Translations under genes and position numbers: made by a program
Source of the DNA: Candidatus Brocadiia bacterium
Lineage (GTDB): Bacteria > Planctomycetota > MHYJ01 > JACQXL01
Assembly: GCA_020062035.1 (NCBI GenBank)
Contig: JAGUXD010000197.1
Coordinates: 1 to 5,281 of the forward strand
DNA: 5,281 nt
Direction: 5' to 3'
The notes under the pieces: generated by a model
Told to the model about the DNA's origin: nothing
The model's input: only the letters and a program-made list of their open reading frames with translations
The model's database searches: none
Shown: positions 1 to 5,275 of the stretch, piece after piece
Layout: each line of letters opens with the position of its first letter
Numbering within the stretch: position 1 is the stretch's first letter

Positions 1-11
1 AATTATATTTA

Positions 12-29
12 CCCCCGATTTCATCGGGG
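12..29. repeat. short GC-rich palindrome downstream of the signalling genes
   Basis: A perfect 7-bp stem, CCCCGAT (13-19) with ATCGGGG (23-29), closes on a 3-nt loop. It lies about 105 nt past the stop codon of the cysteine-rich regulator. Read on the minus strand, the stem is followed by an AT-rich stretch (GTAAATATAATT) rather than a clean run of T, so it is at best an imperfect intrinsic terminator. A longer palindrome with the same CCCCCGA/TCGGGG core lies at 4738-4760, which fits a dispersed palindrome family as well as a terminator. Confidence 0.5.
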
Positions 30-44
30 CATCGTGGCAGATAA

Positions 45-90
45 ACACAGATTTAATTATTATCTGTGTCTATCTGTGTGTATCTGTGGT
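45..90. repeat. three 10-bp tandem repeats of the ATCTGTG family, with an inverted copy
   Basis: TATCTGTGTC (61-70), TATCTGTGTG (71-80) and TATCTGTGGT (81-90) are three head-to-tail copies with a 10-bp period. An inverted copy, ACACAGAT, sits at 45-52 and can pair with ATCTGTGT at 62-69. Related units occur at 1143-1160 and 4665-4673, each in a non-coding gap. From memory, ATCTGTG/ATCCGTG-type short repeats are scattered through intergenic DNA of many environmental bacteria, without an agreed function. No coding potential is apparent here. Confidence 0.65.
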
Positions 91-111
91 TCCTCTTTGA
101 AATTCCATACA

Positions 112-128
112 ACGGGTTATAATCCCGT
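112..128 (-). terminator. possible weak terminator hairpin just after the cysteine-rich regulator gene
   Basis: ACGGG (112-116) pairs with CCCGT (124-128) around a 7-nt AT-rich loop, only 5 nt beyond the stop codon at 134. On the minus strand the stem is followed by TTGTATGGAATTTC, a broken T-rich stretch. The position right after the last gene of the cluster suits 3'-end formation, but the 5-bp stem and poor T-tract make this weak. It may equally be part of the dispersed repeats filling 1-133. Confidence 0.3.
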
Positions 129-133
129 GCTTA

Positions 134-952
134 TTAAGAATCGCCCACCTTTTTTGCCTTGCGCTCCTGCATTGATTTTATCTTTGCAGTCATCTTTGCG
201 GCTTCAGCATCAAGTTTATCTTCTATTGCCTCGTTAAAGGCACACTGACCGCAACGATAGACATTTGAACAGAGCCGATAGGGTACCTGACCGCTGAGCA
301 TATACCTGCATGCCCGTTCCGGACCCGGTTTCTCCAGCATCTTTTTAATCGCATCTATCATCATTGGTCTGTCGCCTATTTGCGCACCCTTATCCATCAA
401 CGTCTGGGCAAACTCACAACTATCGCAACGAAAGTTATTAATACAGACACGATAGGAAATTATTCCTGCCTTTGACCAGACACATTGATTGGCGGGCTTT
501 TCCTTTACTTCTTCTCTTACCTTTACCTGCTCAGTCACTACTGGCTCGGTCTTTGGTGCAGGTGGAGTAATTGTGCCGGTACCTGTTCTCTGTCTATAGA
601 TTTCATTAATTGCATTTTCTAATTTATCCATAGTAAAAGGCTTGGTGAGGTAATCATCAGCGCCCATTTTCATTGCTTCAACTGCGTTCTCCGCTGTGCC
701 ATAAGCAGTAATGATAATCACCACGGTTTGAGGAGAAATCTGCTTTATCTGTTTCATTACCTCAAGTCCATCTATACCGGGCATTTTGAGGTCAACCACC
801 GCGGTATCAAATCTATTAGCGTTGAATTTATTTAATGCTTCCTTGCCGTCGCAAGCGCACTCCACATCGTAATTATCGCCCTTGAGCCATTCAGAGATAC
901 TATCACGGACAATCGCCTCATCGTCCACTAACATAATTCTTTGTTTTGTCAT
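134..952 (-). CDS. response regulator: CheY-like receiver plus two tandem four-cysteine modules
   Basis: This 272-aa cytoplasmic protein starts with a receiver domain (residues 3-120). All the signature residues are visible: acidic pocket D10/D11, phospho-acceptor D54 in VVDLKMPG, T82 and K104 before P105. A Pro/Thr/Glu/Lys-rich linker (about 123-155) leads to two copies of one module. Copy 1 has C157, C170, C176 and C179; copy 2 has C215, C228, C234 and C237. Both have the spacing C-x12-C-x5-C-x2-C and share G, YR and a C-x-F ending. A Lys/Ala-rich tail follows. No helix-turn-helix or enzyme domain is visible. The cysteines could bind zinc or an iron-sulfur cluster, or act as thiols (inference). 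As I recall, similar CxWMxAG...C..C motifs occur in GcvH-like proteins of anaerobes. The ATG at 952 is preferred because GGAGG lies 9 nt upstream and the receiver fold begins there. The gene has its own sigma-54 promoter and follows a sigma-54 activator. Confidence 0.95.
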   Translation of the reverse strand: MTKQRIMLVDDEAIVRDSISEWLKGDNYDVECACDGKEALNKFNANRFDTAVVDLKMPGIDGLEVMKQIKQISPQTVVIIITAYGTAENAVEAMKMGADDYLTKPFTMDKLENAINEIYRQRTGTGTITPPAPKTEPVVTEQVKVREEVKEKPANQCVWSKAGIISYRVCINNFRCDSCEFAQTLMDKGAQIGDRPMMIDAIKKMLEKPGPERACRYMLSGQVPYRLCSNVYRCGQCAFNEAIEDKLDAEAAKMTAKIKSMQERKAKKVGDS

Positions 953-961
953 ATCTATAAT

Positions 962-966
962 CCTCC
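962..966 (-). promoter_or_regulatory. ribosome binding site GGAGG deciding the start at 952
   Basis: GGAGG on the minus strand is separated by 9 nt from the ATG at 952. It supports the 272-aa start over the in-frame TTG at 1015, which has a weaker AGAGGA 6 nt upstream of it and would add 21 residues unlike any receiver domain. Confidence 0.8.
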
Positions 967-1039
967 AATTCTTTGAGTAATCTACTTTTGCAGATATCTG
1001 AATTTCTCTGCACAATCAGTATCCTCTAAATTTCTAATA

Positions 1040-1056
1040 TGCAAATACCGTGCCAG
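1040..1056 (-). promoter_or_regulatory. sigma-54 (RpoN) promoter of the cysteine-rich response regulator
   Basis: The minus strand reads CTGGCACGGTATTTGCA. This has the -24 box TGGCAC (1050-1055), a 5-nt spacer and the -12 box TTGC (1041-1044). It matches the established sigma-54 consensus YTGGCACG-N4-TTGCW at every fixed position. Transcription should start near 1030, giving a leader of about 77 nt that contains the GGAGG at 962-966. A sigma-54-dependent activator gene lies immediately upstream on the same strand, making it the natural candidate to drive this promoter (inference). Confidence 0.88.
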
Positions 1057-1081
1057 AACACCAACAAGTAGCCATAGTTTT

Positions 1082-1160
1082 CACAGATTTATTATAACTA
1101 TTTATAAAATAAGATATTAAGATAGACGACCATTGTATTTCAAATCTGTGTAATCTGTGG
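1082..1160. repeat. ATCTGTG-family repeats flanking an AT-rich segment
   Basis: CACAGATTT (1082-1090) is an exact inverted copy of AAATCTGTG (1142-1150). The right side continues as two 9-bp tandem units, AATCTGTGT (1143-1151) and AATCTGTGG (1152-1160). The 51 bp between the arms are very AT-rich. This lies between the sigma-54 promoter and the putative enhancer repeats, so the AT-rich spacer could help DNA looping. I see no convincing IHF consensus. The units are the same family as at 45-90 and 4665-4673. Confidence 0.6.
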
Positions 1161-1173
1161 CTTATTAGAACCG

Positions 1174-1202
1174 CTGTCCGAAAATGATACACTACTGTCC
1201 GA
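1174..1202. promoter_or_regulatory. putative enhancer (upstream activator) sites: repeated CTGTCCGA
   Basis: CTGTCCGA occurs at 1174-1181 and again at 1195-1202, exactly 21 bp apart, or about two helical turns. That is roughly 145-170 bp upstream of the predicted sigma-54 start near 1030, the usual distance for sites bound by NtrC-type activators. Neither copy forms a strong dyad, which NtrC-type sites often do. The role as the neighbouring activator's binding site is inferred from repetition, phasing and position. Confidence 0.45.
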
Positions 1203-1239
1203 TTTCAGAACGGATGGAGAATGCAACGAATGGTTCATT

Positions 1240-2613
1240 CTAATCAACTTTTTCTATCTGATAGTCCTTGACTTTCTTGTGCAGGGTGGAGCGTGAGATG
1301 CCAAGTGCTTTAGCGGTATGGGTATAGTTCCAGCCGGTTTGGTTCAATACCTTGATTATCTGCTCTTTCTCTGTTTCTTTTAAGGTCGTCTTTTTCGTGA
1401 TTATTGGAACGGATTGAGGTTCACCACAAGATTTGTTATTCTTTATTAACGAAGGTAGGTATTCTAATTTAACCCTGTCGTTCTGGGATAATACCACGCC
1501 GTATTCTATGATGTTTTCTAATTCCCTGACATTACCGGGCCAGTGATATTTCATAAAGAACTCCATAACCTCTGGCGAGAAATCACTGATATTCTTATCG
1601 TTTTCAGTATTATATTTCTTGAGGAAATAACGTGCTAAAATCGGGATGTCATCTGTCCTTTCTCTCAATGGTGGGATATAAATAGGGACAACATTGAGAC
1701 GGTAAAATAGGTCTTCTCTGAAGTTGCCCTCTTCAACCCGTTTTTTGAGGTCGCGGTTAGTAGAGGTAATCACACGAACATTCACCTTAATAATCTCATT
1801 ACCGCCCACGCGGTTGAATTCCTTTTCCTGAATTACCCTCAGAAGATGGACCTGGGTATTAGGTGAGATATCGCCTATTTCGTCAAGGAAGATTGTGCCT
1901 TCGTTGGCAAATTCAAACTTGCCTTTTTTCTGGGCAATAGCGCCGGTGAACGAACCCTTTTCGTGTCCGAAGAGTTCGCTCTCCAGTAGTGATTCCGGCA
2001 GTGCGGCGCAGTTGAGCGAGACAAAAGGCCCTTTGTGCCGATGACTTTCTGCATGCACTGCCCGTGCCACAAGTTCCTTACCAGTGCCGGTTTCACCCTG
2101 AATCAATACTGTAGCATTACTCTTTGCGACTATCTTAATCAGTTCAAAAACCTCCTGCATTTTATGACTTTTACCAATCAGTTCTGCAAATTGGTGCTTT
2201 TTTGCTAATTCTTTTTTTAGAGCAATATTCTCTTTTACCACATTCTGATGAACAAGAATATTTTTGATAAGAACTTCTACTCGTTCAGGACAGAAAGGTT
2301 TTTCCAGATAATCATAGGCGCCACCTTTTATGGCTTCTATGGCTGAAGGAACGCTACCATAGGCGGTCACGATAATCACAGCCAAATCTGGATTAAGTTC
2401 TTTTGCCTGTTTCATCAGTTGCATACCGTCAATACCGGGCATCTTCAAATCAGCCAGCATAATATTAATATCTTTGTTTTGGATAATAATATTGAGTGCT
2501 TCAGAACCGTCTGATGCAGTGACTGATTCATAACCCGCATCGTTGAGCCATTCAGCCAGAGAATTACGGATGATTTCCTCGTCATCAACAATCAGTATTT
2601 TGGGCTTTTCCAT
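1240..2613 (-). CDS. sigma-54-dependent response regulator, NtrC/AtoC/ZraR type
   Basis: This 457-aa activator has the complete three-domain NtrC layout. The receiver (about 4-120) has D10/D11, phospho-acceptor D55, T83 and K105. A helical linker leads to the AAA+ sigma-54-interaction domain (about 145-365). Its Walker A is GETGTGKE (173-180), the sigma-54 contact loop is GSFTGA (220-225), Walker B is IFLDEIGD (241-248), the arginine-finger region is FREDLFYRL (298-306) and sensor II is WPGNVREL (358-365). A Fis-type helix-turn-helix closes the protein (about 415-451; [16 protein letters not shown]). It should hydrolyse ATP to open sigma-54 promoters after phosphorylation. The contact loop has Ser where the family usually has Ala. 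The ATG at 2613 is preferred to a TTG at 2637, which lies in a hairpin. No clear Shine-Dalgarno precedes 2613. The kinase lies 69 nt upstream. Its exact physiological target class cannot be read from the sequence. Confidence 0.97.
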   Translation of the reverse strand: MEKPKILIVDDEEIIRNSLAEWLNDAGYESVTASDGSEALNIIIQNKDINIMLADLKMPGIDGMQLMKQAKELNPDLAVIIVTAYGSVPSAIEAIKGGAYDYLEKPFCPERVEVLIKNILVHQNVVKENIALKKELAKKHQFAELIGKSHKMQEVFELIKIVAKSNATVLIQGETGTGKELVARAVHAESHRHKGPFVSLNCAALPESLLESELFGHEKGSFTGAIAQKKGKFEFANEGTIFLDEIGDISPNTQVHLLRVIQEKEFNRVGGNEIIKVNVRVITSTNRDLKKRVEEGNFREDLFYRLNVVPIYIPPLRERTDDIPILARYFLKKYNTENDKNISDFSPEVMEFFMKYHWPGNVRELENIIEYGVVLSQNDRVKLEYLPSLIKNNKSCGEPQSVPIITKKTTLKETEKEQIIKVLNQTGWNYTHTAKALGISRSTLHKKVKDYQIEKVD

Positions 2614-2631
2614 ATTCGTCAAAATTATATG

Positions 2632-2674
2632 TTGCAAGTTGCAGTGGCGCCTTTGGCGCCATTGTAACCTGTAA
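2632..2674. repeat. 43-nt imperfect hairpin between kinase and activator genes
   Basis: Arms at 2632-2651 and 2655-2674 are inverted repeats agreeing at 16 of 20 positions, around a TTT loop. The innermost 7 bp, TGGCGCC/GGCGCCA, are perfect. Each arm carries short direct repeats (GTTGCA twice on the left, GTAACCT twice on the right). Three of the four mismatches would be G-U pairs in a plus-strand RNA, but C-A mismatches in the operon's own transcript. There is no T-tract on the minus strand, so it does not look like a terminator. It resembles a dispersed REP-like unit, and could attenuate or stabilise the kinase-activator mRNA (inference). Confidence 0.7.
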
Positions 2675-2682
2675 CCTGAAAC

Positions 2683-4611
2683 TTATTTTTCCTGTTTTTC
2701 TTTCAGCCACACCGTAAAAGTAGTGCCTTTTCCTAATTCACTTTCCACTTTAATATCACCCTTATGACGTTGGATAATACCGTAGCAAACAGCCAGTCCC
2801 AAACCGATACCAACACTTTTTTCTTTAGTGGTAAAAAACGGAGTAAATAGTTTCTTGAGATTCTCAGGTGAAATACCCTCACCGGTATCAGTGAACTTCA
2901 CGCCAACGTCTTGTTCGGCTCTATCATAGATGGTGCTGATGGTAAGTGTTCCGCCTTTGTGCATCGCATGAATGGCATTTAGGATGATGTTGGTAAAGAC
3001 CTGTTGTAACTGGTCCGTGTCGGCTTCTATCTGCGGTATATCTTCATATCGTTTAATTATCTGAACATTGCTCAATTCTGCCTGATGAGCCAACATCACA
3101 AGACTATTTTCTATGACTTTTATTAAATCAATGGGTCTAATTGATGGTTTGGTCTGCCGTGCGAATTCCAATAAACTCTTGATAATACGGGTGCATCGTT
3201 CGGTCTCTTTTTCCATTGTGGCTAACTTTTTCTCAAGGTCTTCTGGTGGAATCGTTTTATTTGCCCTGATATTCTTGAGAAGCAATTGCAGGTAAGTAAG
3301 CACTCCTGTGAGGGGATTATTAATTTCGTGGGCAACACCCGCGGCCATCTGGCCTAAAGAAGACATTTTTTCCATCTGAATTAACGCTTGTTGGGTTTCT
3401 GCCTTTAACTTTTCATCCCGTTCTTTAATTGCTTCAACCATAAAGTTAAAGGTTTTGCCTAATTCGCCGATTTCATCTTTGGTATCTACTTTTACTTTTT
3501 GATCAAAATCACCTTTTGCCATCTGTTGAGCGGCGAGGGAGAGATGCCGGATGGGACGCGTAATACTATGTGCCAAAAGATATCCAACTATTAGAGTAAC
3601 TATTACACCAATAATCGTGATACCAACAAATAACCAGATGGTCTCTTTTTTCATATCTACAAATTTATCTTCCAGAATCCCGACATAAAGCACTCCGATA
3701 ATGTTGTTCTCAATATCTTTAATCGGTTCATATGCCGTGAAATACCAGTTATTGACCACAAAGGCACGTTCAATCCAGCGTTCGCCTTCTATTAGAACCT
3801 TGTTATAGACATCTTCAGCAATGCGTGTTCCAATGGCTCGTTCGCCTTCTTTGGTGCCAACATTGGTAGAAATTCTTAAATCACCTTGAAATATCGTGGC
3901 TGTGCCAATATCTTTTCCTTTATAAACCTGTCCTTGAAACACGGTTTCTTTTATCTTATCTACAATTTTATAATTTCGGTTAATTAAAATACCTCCGTAA
4001 AGCACACCCAACAAATTACCGTTATAATCAACGATTGGAGCAGTGGCTTTTATTATCATGCCCGAAGTTTCTTCCGTCCTTTGGGTGGGTTTAGCTCGGG
4101 TAGTTGGAACAATCTTAAAATATGATTGCTTGGCTAATTCAAGAGAACTTTTGACTAATTCCTCCTGAGAAATGATTTCTGTTCCTGCAAAGGTCGTTTT
4201 CTCTGCCAAGGTTTTTTTTACAATTGAAGAGTAAGTTTGGTCATCGCCGATAAGTGTTGGATTTCGAGAGCGGACAATCACTCTACCTTTGCTATCAGTT
4301 ACATTCAAAATATCCAGCGACTCTCTCGCACGGACCGTCGCTATCTCAGAACTCAATTTTTCATAATCTTTCCTAATTAAAGCATCCTTGATATAATACC
4401 TTTCTGCAGTAAGTCGCACAATTGTTTTAATTTCATTAACTTCTCGGTCATATATCTCGCGGGCTGAATTGAGGTCGGTACGCACTTTGTCTTTCGCCTG
4501 TTTGATTATTCCTTCACCTATTAGATAGATTCCGACAATAGTAGCAATACAACCGATAATCAAAACAATAACTACAAAACTGATAATTAGTTTAGTTCTT
4601 AAGGGAATCAT
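2683..4611 (-). CDS. membrane sensor histidine kinase with double-Cache-like sensor, HAMP, HisKA and HATPase domains
   Basis: This 642-aa kinase has a first membrane helix at about 8-31, an extracytoplasmic region of about 290 residues, a second helix at about 325-347, a HAMP domain at about 347-400, a dimerisation/phospho-acceptor domain (415-485) and a catalytic ATPase domain (about 530-636). The phosphorylated residue is H428 in GVAHEINNPL. ATP-binding boxes are the N box around N541/N545, the G1 box FTDTGEG (573-579), the F box FTPFFTTK (589-596) and the G2 box GIGLGLAV (601-608). The sensor has two Cache-like halves; the second (about 235-315: ISTNVG, RAIGTR, WYFTAYEPI, IGVLYVGI) resembles Cache_3-Cache_2 fusion sensors. 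Such domains bind small molecules, but no ligand can be named. The C-terminal half is NtrB/ZraS-like, matching the NtrC-type regulator encoded next. The ATG at 4611 opens directly into Lys/Arg and the first helix; only a weak AGAGA precedes it. Confidence 0.97.
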   Translation of the reverse strand: MIPLRTKLIISFVVIVLIIGCIATIVGIYLIGEGIIKQAKDKVRTDLNSAREIYDREVNEIKTIVRLTAERYYIKDALIRKDYEKLSSEIATVRARESLDILNVTDSKGRVIVRSRNPTLIGDDQTYSSIVKKTLAEKTTFAGTEIISQEELVKSSLELAKQSYFKIVPTTRAKPTQRTEETSGMIIKATAPIVDYNGNLLGVLYGGILINRNYKIVDKIKETVFQGQVYKGKDIGTATIFQGDLRISTNVGTKEGERAIGTRIAEDVYNKVLIEGERWIERAFVVNNWYFTAYEPIKDIENNIIGVLYVGILEDKFVDMKKETIWLFVGITIIGVIVTLIVGYLLAHSITRPIRHLSLAAQQMAKGDFDQKVKVDTKDEIGELGKTFNFMVEAIKERDEKLKAETQQALIQMEKMSSLGQMAAGVAHEINNPLTGVLTYLQLLLKNIRANKTIPPEDLEKKLATMEKETERCTRIIKSLLEFARQTKPSIRPIDLIKVIENSLVMLAHQAELSNVQIIKRYEDIPQIEADTDQLQQVFTNIILNAIHAMHKGGTLTISTIYDRAEQDVGVKFTDTGEGISPENLKKLFTPFFTTKEKSVGIGLGLAVCYGIIQRHKGDIKVESELGKGTTFTVWLKEKQEK

Positions 4612-4630
4612 TTATCTCTATTATTACAAT

Positions 4631-4660
4631 ATGTTACATTTTTTAGAATATTCCCGTCAA
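4631..4660 (-). promoter_or_regulatory. candidate housekeeping promoter of the kinase-activator operon
   Basis: On the minus strand TTGACG (4655-4660) is followed after 18 nt by TAACAT (4631-4636). These are 5/6 and 4/6 matches to the sigma-70 boxes. The -10 box lies 19 nt upstream of the kinase ATG at 4611, allowing a short leader. No sigma-54 motif occurs in this gap, so the kinase and activator are probably expressed independently of RpoN. The -10 match is mediocre. Confidence 0.35.
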
Positions 4661-4664
4661 TAAA

Positions 4665-4673
4665 TATCTGTGT
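4665..4673. repeat. single ATCTGTG-family unit
   Basis: TATCTGTGT is identical to the units at 61-69 and 71-79. It sits just upstream of the candidate kinase promoter. Taken alone a 9-mer is weak evidence; it is listed because the same unit recurs in the other two long gaps. Confidence 0.4.
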
Positions 4674-4694
4674 TCTTGCGGTAAACTGCATTAA

Positions 4695-4799
4695 GTTAAC
4701 CCGTTAGAAAGACTTGTAACCGAGCAATAAAACTGCGTCCCCCGACGTAACGTCGGGGGATTATAATTATAGTTGCTGGGACTTTCTAACGGGATTAAC
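4695..4799. repeat. 105-bp nested inverted-repeat element (MITE-like or structured RNA)
   Basis: The outer arms are GTTAA+CCCGTTAGAAAG (4695-4711) and CTTTCTAACGGG+A+TTAAC (4782-4799): 17 paired bases with one bulged A at 4794. Nested in the centre is a perfect 11-bp palindrome, TCCCCCGACGT (4738-4748) with ACGTCGGGGGA (4750-4760), around a single base. No open reading frame is inside. Terminal inverted repeats around a short non-coding core are typical of miniature transposable elements. I see no convincing target-site duplication, so a structured RNA or a protein-binding palindrome remains possible. It fills most of the gap between the divergent kinase and lipoprotein genes. Confidence 0.7.
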
Positions 4800-4810
4800 A
4801 TGACAATTTA

Positions 4811-4845
4811 TTGACTAATCAATGCAAAAATTTATATTATATAAT
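4811..4845 (+). promoter_or_regulatory. candidate promoter of the lipoprotein gene
   Basis: TTGACT (4811-4816) is followed by overlapping -10 options: TATATT (4833-4838, 16-nt spacer), TATTAT (4835-4840, 18-nt spacer) and a perfect TATAAT (4840-4845, but 23 nt from TTGACT). Any of these puts the transcription start within a few bases of the ATG at 4855. The in-frame ATG at 4822 would then lie inside the promoter. Confidence 0.45.
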
Positions 4846-4854
4846 GAATTAATA

Positions 4855-5196
4855 ATGAAAAGCGTTTGCCTAACGATCATCATTGCGGGATTTTTAGTGA
4901 GTGGTTGCTGGTGGTTTCAAAAGCCGCCGGAAACTCCGCCTCCGCCTATTCCATGGGAAGATATCGGGATAAGCGAACTCCAGAAACGACTTTATTCAGA
5001 AGATTCTGAACATCGGGCATTAGCCGCAGACCGCTTGGTCATCCGTGGGGATAAAAGAGCGATTCGAACCATTTCCGAGGCTTTGCGAACTGCGCGGGAT
5101 GAAATAGTTACTTCCATTTTAAAAGTATTAGCAATGCGTCCGGATCAAAGATATATTCAGCCGTTAATAGATGTTTTAGAAACTAAGCATATCTAA
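4855..5196 (+). CDS. small lipoprotein with HEAT-like helical repeats
   Basis: From the ATG at 4855 this 113-aa protein opens with a lipoprotein signal peptide: K2, a hydrophobic stretch (4-16) and the lipobox LVSGC with the lipidated Cys at 18. A Pro-rich linker (24-33) follows. The remainder (about 38-110) consists of amphipathic helices in the pattern of HEAT/PBS-lyase-like repeats (EHRALAADRLVIRGDKRAI; QRYIQPLIDVLE). The likely role is a protein-binding scaffold anchored to a membrane facing the periplasm; no specific function is recognised. An in-frame ATG at 4822 would add 11 residues ahead of the signal peptide and falls within the promoter, so it was not chosen. No Shine-Dalgarno is visible before 4855. 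The protein ends abruptly after what looks like the first helix of a further repeat, so it could be the shortened remnant of a longer HEAT protein. No reopened frame follows the stop. Confidence 0.75.
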   Translation: MKSVCLTIIIAGFLVSGCWWFQKPPETPPPPIPWEDIGISELQKRLYSEDSEHRALAADRLVIRGDKRAIRTISEALRTARDEIVTSILKVLAMRPDQRYIQPLIDVLETKHI

Positions 5197-5263
5197 ATAA
5201 ATTTCTAAAGACTGATATTAATTATGCCGATAATAATAGGTAAGGTAAATGTATAATTTTAGT

Positions 5264-5270
5264 AAGGAGG
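5264..5270 (+). promoter_or_regulatory. strong ribosome binding site AAGGAGG for the gene starting at 5276
   Basis: AAGGAGG lies 5 nt ahead of an ATG at 5276-5278, an ideal arrangement. A TATAAT at 5252-5257 is nearby, but a start from it would fall on the ribosome site itself and no good -35 box is seen, so I do not call it a promoter. Confidence 0.75.
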
Positions 5271-5275
5271 GTAAT

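Noticed and set aside
45..90. CRISPR-like array
   Set aside because: The units are 10 bp with no spacers; this is a simple tandem repeat.
34..237. 67-codon open frame on the plus strand
   Set aside because: It overlaps the end of the cysteine-rich regulator on the opposite strand, runs through tandem repeats, and has no ribosome site or recognisable domain.
953..1015. TTG start adding 21 residues to the cysteine-rich regulator
   Set aside because: An AGAGGA does lie 6 nt before the TTG, but the added residues are unlike a receiver and the ATG at 952 has GGAGG and begins at the conserved fold. It remains a minor alternative.
1218..1241. Hairpin at the activator's stop codon as a terminator
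   Set aside because: AGAATG/CATTCT pairs, and a second GAATG can compete, but the stem is only 5-6 bp, AT-rich, overlaps the stop and lacks a T-tract.
1875..2096. 73-codon minus-strand open frame inside the sigma-54 activator
   Set aside because: It is an alternative frame of the AAA+ domain coding sequence, whose conserved motifs prove the other frame.
2614..2637. TTG start adding 8 residues to the activator
   Set aside because: The TTG lies inside the hairpin arm and the receiver begins at the ATG at 2613.
3113..3295. 60-codon plus-strand open frame inside the kinase
   Set aside because: It is antisense to the conserved histidine-kinase core and has no independent support.
3852..3860. 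Other TGGCAC hits on the minus strand as sigma-54 promoters (for example near 695, 3570, 3855 and 3890)
   Set aside because: None has TTGC at the required 5-nt spacing and all lie within coding sequence.
4822..4854. Upstream ATG for the lipoprotein
   Set aside because: It would place 11 residues before the signal peptide and lies between the -35 and -10 elements.
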